Positions 58,526 to 64,000 of a stretch of DNA of 64,000 bases are shown here, piece after piece. The notes beneath the pieces are model-generated. The model was not told the origin of the DNA, did not search any database, and saw nothing but the letters and a program-made list of their open reading frames with translations. The stretch is from Salticus scenicus. Its lineage: Eukaryota > Arthropoda > Arachnida > Araneae > Salticidae. The translations under genes were made by a program, and so were the position numbers. How positions within the stretch are numbered: position 1 is the first letter of the stretch; every line of letters begins with the position of its first letter. The DNA lies in contig OZ005656.1 of NCBI GenBank assembly GCA_963930645.1, forward strand, positions 268,998,993-269,062,992. Direction: 5' to 3'.

Positions 58526-59313
58526 ATATCCTCTTTTGTCCCATTTTACTTAATTGGAGGTATACAGAAAGAGAGAGAAAGTGAACACGTTGACCAGCTG
58601 ATCAACACTTCATAGTTCGAAATTTCAAAAGTTAATATTAGTGAAAGAAATTCTCTTATAGATACAGAAGCGTATCCTGACGGTTGATCTCTTGCCTTGA
58701 GTATTCTTCTGTAGGCTAATTCCTTTATTTGTTGTCTATGTCGTCCACTGCTCTGGTCTATAACAAATTCTTAGGGTTAGCAAAAAAGGCAATTCGTTGC
58801 AACTTACTTGTGTTAATTTTTATTTATTTTTATTAATTTAATGTTTATTTATTAAGTTATAGTTTAGTTTTGAAATACGAGTATTAACACATTTTATTCA
58901 TTGTACGTTGGTAATTTTGAAATTCCGGTTCCCTAAAAAAAAATAAATGTATGAAAGATTTTATTTTAGGATTTCTTTCTCCATAATTTAAAAGAAAATA
59001 TATTTTAAGATGTCGACATGAAGGTACTACACATTGAAGATTAAACGACGTAATGTGTAAGAATGATTGAAGAAATATTTAATAATCTATAAGAACTTCA
59101 GGAATTTTCTTTTCTTTTCTTTAAAATAACATAATAATATTCTTTTAAATAATAATATTGTAATTTTTTTTCCTCTGCAGTTTCTTTCAATATAATAATT
59201 AAAAAAATAAAATCTGGAGTGACTCTACTCGATTTTCCGAATATTAAATAATTAACGTTTGCATAAATAAATTAAAGCAAGAGAAGTCATTAAATAAACA
59301 AAAGTGAAAATTA

Positions 59314-60129
59314 CGTAGGGGGTTCAAAAAGTAAGGTAACAAGAGCTCGGACGGGTGTACAAATTCAAACGGTGCTGATTGATGTCCAGTAACATCTCAG
59401 TTAGAAGTTAGAAGATGGCTACGTTAACAGAAACATGGTCCGCAACTGAAATAAGAAGTGTGATATGTTTTTTGCGTTTAAAGAAAATTCTTCCAGCTGG
59501 AATTCATCGGCAAGTGGTAGAATGGTATGGTACAAGCGTTATGTCACGAAAACAGGTGTGGTTTTGGCGCACGTAATTTGACAAAAGCAGAACAGATGGG
59601 CAAGTTGAAGAAAGAGCAGGGCGACTAAGAATGCCCACCACAGATGACAATTTTTGCCGGGCTGAAGCTTTGATTCAAGGTAATTGTCGCATTATTCCGA
59701 GTAAAATTACATAAGAACATAATATCTCCATTGGTAGTGCACACAATATTGTGCATGAACATTTGGGCTATCAGAAGACATGTGCTCGTTGGGTACTGAG
59801 ACAACCCTCCTTACAGTCCCGAGCATGCACCAAGTGATTTCCATCTCTTCGGAACTTTAAAGAAACATTTGTGAGGTCAGCATTTCAGACCCGATGCTGA
59901 GGTTCAGCAAGCCGTCTTGACGTGGTTGCACGACCTTGACGCTGATTTTTTCGATGCCGGTTTCGATGGTTTGGTGTACCGATGGAACAAATGCGACGAT
60001 AAGTATGGTGGTTATGTAGAGAAGTGATATGTACCTGTGCCTTCCTACATTGTATATATATATATTTATTTCCTGAATAAACGTTTACTCTGCAATGGGC
60101 TTGTTACCTTACTTTTTGAAACCCTCTTG
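59314..60129 (+). mobile_element. Internally deleted mariner inserted in family A copy C
   Basis: Inverted ends: GTTCAAAAAGTAAGGTAAC inside the left edge and its near-inverse at the right edge (GTTACCTTACTTTTTGAAAC). TA on both sides is the expected target duplication, and comparison with copies A and B (AACCATAATAG at the matching place) confirms the empty site. At ~0.8 kb it is shorter than a normal 1.3-kb mariner because the transposase middle is lost. Confidence 0.88.
59415..60027 (+). pseudogene. Mariner transposase pseudogene (central deletion)
   Basis: The ATG at 59415 opens MATLTETWSATEIRSV, the start of the mariner N-terminal DNA-binding domain; VMSRKQVWFW, GRLRMPTTDDN and HNISIGSAHNIVHEHLGYQK follow, with two in-frame stops. 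After VLRQP the frame jumps to the C-terminal part: PPYSPEHAPSDFHLFGTLKK (third catalytic region), then LDADFFDAGFDGLVYRW and the TGA at 60025. The first and second catalytic Asp regions are deleted. An extra copy of the C-terminal part lies in the duplicate downstream. Confidence 0.9.
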
Positions 60130-60662
60130 TATAATAGACATTTAAACATTTTTCTCGATATAGCATGTTGTTTAAATTAACAATATTGCCCTTCAAATAA
60201 TTTGAGCATAACATTTGGGCTATCAGAAGACATGTGCTCGTTGGGTACTGAGACAACCCTCCTTACAGTCCCGAGCATGCACCAAGTGATTTCCATCTCT
60301 TCGGAACTTTAAAGAAACATTTGTGAGGTCAGCATTTCAGACCCGATGCTGAGGTTCAGCAAGCCGTCTTGACGTGGTTGCACGACCTTGACGCTGATTT
60401 TTTCGATGCCGGTTTCGATGGTTTGGTGTACCGATGGAACAAATGCGACGATAAGTATGGTGGTTATGTAGAGAAGTGATATGTACCTGTGCCTTCCTAC
60501 ATTGTATATATATATATATTTATTTCCTGAATAAACGTTTACTCTGCAATGGGCTTGTTACCTTACTTTTTGAAACCCTCTTGTATAATAGACATTTAAA
60601 CATTTTTCTCGATATAGCATGTTGTTTAAATTAACAATATTGCCCTTCAAATAATTTGAGCA
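59759..60662 (+). repeat. Recent tandem duplication, ~452 bp x 2
   Basis: 59759-60208 is repeated at 60211-60662. It covers the end of the mariner, its right TIR and about 80 bp of family A sequence. The copies appear identical except for one extra TA unit in a TA run (six versus seven). The breakpoint shows short homology (GCAT.AACATTT at both places). Confidence 0.95.
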
Positions 60663-61508
60663 CATAGATCATAATGTAAAGAAATTTCCGTTGCGTCCAT
60701 GTAAAAATCTATAAGTGCTTGACTCACCAAAATCTATACAGTTCATGTGACGGTGACCTGTAACATGTACATAAATTTTCAGATAATTTGGATGGGGCAT
60801 TTAGACGCTATCGCATTTTAAATAATTTGAGCCTATAAGTCACAATGATAAAGAATTTTTCTTTGTGTTCGTTTTAAAAACTGTAAGGGCTACATAGTCC
60901 AAAATTCATAGAGTTAGTGTGTGACGGTAATCTATAGCATGTATATAAATTTTCAGCTCAATCCGATAGGGCGTTTAGGTGCTAGCGCACTTTAAAAAGT
61001 TTAAGCCCATAAGGCATAATGATAAAGAATTTTTCGTTGTGTCCTTGTAAAAAAAGAAAAGAAAAATTGCGTGCTAGATTAAACAAAATTTATGCACTTT
61101 GTGCAACGGTGACCTATAGCATGTGTATAAATTTTCAGCTTAATCGAATAAGGCCTTTAGATGCAATCGCAGTTTAAAGTATTTGGGCCTACAGACCATA
61201 ATAATAAAGAATTTACCTTTGTGTCCTTGTAAAAAAAAAATTATACATGCTAGATTCACCAAAATCAATAGGGCTCGTCCTATGGTGACCTATAACATAA
61301 GTACGAACTTTCAGCTCATTTGAATAAGGCTTTAGACGCTATCGTGTTAACACACATACACACACTGCTACATACATACATCGTCTAAAAAATAGTAAAT
61401 ATAAATTCAGAGGACCTCAAAACGTATAGAAACATCAAAATTTCAAACTCGGATATTTGACTTGATTACAATACTTTCCTAACATATATATGTTTTAGGA
61501 AAGTAAAA

Positions 61509-62573
61509 ATAACAAACTTAATTTGTATAGGAGAGGAAAATTTTTCATGACACCACCTTATTTAACAATAATAATAATAATAAAGTGTTTAAAAATGTGA
61601 GTATAACACTACAATTAATTATCACATTTAAATATTTTGTGCATATTGTTGTTAAACGCCAATCACCGAACCAGCTATCTCGCTTGTGACAGTGGGAGGG
61701 TTAAATGACGTACAATTAAAATGGAATCTGGCCAAGAAGTCTATTTAAGCCCGCTAACAACATCCTCTTTGGCACATGTCAATTGTGTCTGTAGTTTGGC
61801 ATAACAAATATCAGTTTAAAAGTAAAAATATCTCTTTTATTTCCACTCGTAGGATGTAATCCAGATATATTTAAACAGAATTTTTATTTTAATACTAGTC
61901 GGCCTACGCCCGCCGAGCGGTCGATAGTTCCGAATGAACCTATCACCCAAATTTACTGCTTGCATATCATCCTGGCGATTATATCATTCGAAAACATCAG
62001 AGACAGTGGCCGAATGTTGTGATAAATAACCAATAATTTTAAAAAGATTATTTAAAATTTAACTGCGGTTTTTATTAAAACAACGTAATTGGATGAATCA
62101 AATGTAATTTAAATTTAATCTATATCATTATATAAAGCGCAAAAAATTGTTTGTTTGTGGAGGGTAATCTCTGAAACTAGTGAACCGATTTAAAAACTTC
62201 TTTCACTGACCGAAATCTACAGTATGCTATATTGTTATAGGCTATATTTAATTTTGATAAAATAAATTTTAGTTTAAAATCTGAGCATTTTAATTAAAAT
62301 CCCCATAGAAGCCGTAATAGAAATGGAAATAATGAAATATTAAAAAAAATAGCTGCTGCCAACATAAAAGAAACATTTACATATTCATTTCGTTTTTAAA
62401 ATATCTTGACGTGAAAAGAAAAGAAATATATTTGCACGTGCATTAAATTGAAATTCATATAAAGCTTTTTTAATTGTTAAACTTACACGTTAAATCTGAC
62501 GTCATTATAGAATTAAAAGTGTTTATTTTTCTAATAATTTAATTTGATATGATATGATGATCTAAGCATCAAT
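61509..62573. other. AT-rich stretch with a possible repeat terminus
   Basis: ATTTGTATAGGA at about 61525 resembles family C 3' sequence. ACTAGTCGGCCTACGCCCG at about 61897, and the later GAAACTAGTGAACCGATTT and GGCTATATTTAATTTTG (about 62170-62265), resemble a dispersed arthropod repeat that I cannot name with confidence. No coding frame. Confidence 0.4.
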
Positions 62574-62612
62574 GTTTAAACCACGGAGTCTTTATTACTC
62601 TGTGGTTTAAAC
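62574..62612. repeat. Hairpin with 16-bp near-perfect stem
   Basis: GTTTAAACCACGGAGT is followed, after CTTTATT, by ACTCTGTGGTTTAAAC (one G-T or mismatch position). It is isolated; no flanking element was delimited. Confidence 0.8.
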
Positions 62613-63249
62613 TGATGTGTGTAAACGAAATTGGAATTTAAAAATAAATAAATAAATAAAATAAAATAAAATAAGAAATTCTATTTTATAATATTATTTA
62701 TTTTAATTTATAATTGTTGCCAAAAAGATTTACGAATTAATTTATTTTTAGACATATAATAAAATATATTTTCACGCGAACAATAATATAAAAAGTGAAC
62801 TGGATTTTTTGTAAAAAAATAATAAAGATCGAGGAAAATTATTTCCCCATTTAAAACTGGAATTTTAAATTTCAAAACTCTAGAAAAAAAAAAAAAAAAA
62901 TGGCAAATTTCCATATTCGATTGAAAACATAAACATTTCATTTCAAAGGATGATATTTACACAATAAACATCCAACTAATAAACTAATTAAAAGGGAAAG
63001 GATAAATATTCTATCATAATTTGAAGTCAAAATTTGTTTTCAAATGTCTAAATAAAGTATCTGATATAGTATACTAATATGTTGCAGCGGAATAGATTTG
63101 ATATCCGTCATCCTTGACAGAAAAAAAAAATATCGCCAAATTATCTGGTGAATATAATTTAATTCCTTTCAAAAATCATGGTTATTTTAAAAACTTACAT
63201 TAAGAGTGTAACGAATAATATGAAACAATATTTCGTACAATACATATTA

Positions 63250-63330
63250 CGAAAATATACATCTGGCATGTATATTTTCGTATTACTTTTTGATCGCCAA
63301 ATACAAAAAACGCCAAGGGTGACAGTTTTG
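63250..63330. repeat. Hairpin and inverted match to the window end
   Basis: TACGAAAATATACAT-CTGGC-ATGTATATTTTCGTA forms a perfect 15-bp stem. The sequence just right of it (TTTTTGATCGCCAAATAC) recurs inverted at 63953-63985 near the window end. The two ends may bound an element of about 0.7 kb or more that continues past 64000. Confidence 0.65.
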
Positions 63331-64000
63331 AAATTTAAAATGAAAATTTTGTCAATTTGACAGCAAAATAACTCAATCTAACGCATGCATACAATAACTA
63401 ATACATATCTATACCCAAATATGAGGATTAAAATCGGGAAATAATTCTTCTAGAATTTTAATTAAAAAAAAAAAAAAAATCCAATGAGCGATTAACATGG
63501 AAAATCTTTTTCTTGCATCCATGGGCGGTCAGTGATGTCACACTTCGCTTGCGTATTGAGATGTTTAAATTTATTTGGCGACTATTTTTAGCAACTAACA
63601 GTTATGGCAAGTAGCTCAATATACATAGCGCATACAGCCATTACTGAAATGTAAATAGCATTTAATTATTTGAGTTACATTATGTTGATTGGAAACCTAT
63701 TTAATATACCTATGCTCTATAGCTATACTAATATAAAAAGAAGAAAGGTTTATATGCATATGTAGAGAACGATCGCTAGAACTAAAAAGCCGATTGCTTT
63801 TTTTTTTTTTTTTTTCTTTCAATAATCAAAAGTTACACTGTCTCTCTCTAAGTGCTAGAAGCTATAATAAATTTTGGTAAAATAAATTTTTAATTAAAAG
63901 TTTCAATATTTTAATTGAAAACAAAGCATAGATTTGATATCTATCGTCATTGGCGATTTTTGTATTTGGCGATCGAAAACGTAATACGAAAATCTGTATA
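63331..64000. other. AT-rich end of window
   Basis: Apart from the inverted match at about 63935-64000 and a T-run near 63798, I see nothing identifiable. Confidence 0.4.

Larger units (their letters stand above)
59210..61508 (-). mobile_element. Family A Helentron-like element, copy C, with nested mariner and duplication
   Basis: The 3' end (59210 onward) has the same CCAGATT terminus, GAGTA-GAGT-CACTC hairpin (one mismatch) and subTIR, degenerate as ATTTTCCGAATA. The 5' end is at 61508 with TGTTTTAGGAAAGT. Central repeats are anchored at about 60676, 60847, 61021 and 61204. Subtracting the mariner with its TA (818 bp) and the extra duplicate (452 bp) leaves about 1.03 kb, the size of copies A and B. 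It is more diverged than they are. Confidence 0.8.

Overview
The window is AT-rich eukaryotic DNA, most likely from an arthropod. That placement is inferred from the transposon families (Tc1/mariner, hAT MITEs, LINE tails, Helitron/Helentron relatives) and the dense A/T homopolymers; the sequence alone does not fix the species. I found no host protein-coding gene, rRNA or intact tRNA. The longest open frame (163 codons near 49.3-49.8 kb, minus strand) lies in repeat DNA and does not look like a protein. The window is best read as intergenic or deep-intronic DNA built from layered transposable elements.

The dominant component is a set of non-coding elements about 1 kb long that share one architecture. 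Each has a short inverted motif near both ends (subterminal inverted repeat, subTIR, 12-15 bp). At the 5' end this motif is folded into a hairpin with its own inverse copy. Next come a block of about 100 bp, a simple-repeat stretch, several central tandem repeats of about 170-290 bp, and the subTIR again, followed where visible by a small hairpin and an A/T-rich 3' end (CTAG in two families). This is the layout of DINE-1-type non-autonomous Helentrons (HINEs). I distinguish families A (41.5-43.7 kb twice, 59.2-61.5 kb, fragments near 0.5 and 12.8 kb), B (an inverted pair forming a giant palindrome, 51.4-54.2 kb), C (45.1-46.1 kb), D (25.9-26.9 kb) and E (25.7-27.4 and 43.8-44.5 kb), with traces of others. 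A fragment of a Helitron-type Rep protein at 28.85 kb shows that autonomous relatives have existed in this genome.

DNA transposons form the second layer. There is a 1.44 kb mariner-like element with decayed transposase and an apparent 94-nt intron (24.2-25.6 kb). An internally deleted mariner sits inside family A copy C and was then tandemly duplicated (59.3-60.7 kb). An older mariner relic is split by a TIR insertion (2.3-3.3 kb). A fold-back element retains a mariner C-terminal tail (9.7-10.5 kb). Several MITEs have readable target-site duplications: 8 bp at 1.27 and 20.6 kb, 9 bp at 21.8 kb, 5 or 7 bp at 46.4 kb. Retroelements are few: a LINE C-terminal tail (7.2 kb), a truncated SINE with a 13-bp duplication (4.9 kb), tRNA-like SINE candidates and a possible solo LTR (29.2 kb).

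The order of some insertions can be read directly: mariner into family A, then tandem duplication; family D into family E; a TIR element into a mariner; a CACTGAG MITE into a hAT-like element. Long stretches between these elements (for example 14-18, 33-36 and 54-59 kb) hold only AT-rich sequence, homopolymers and microsatellites.
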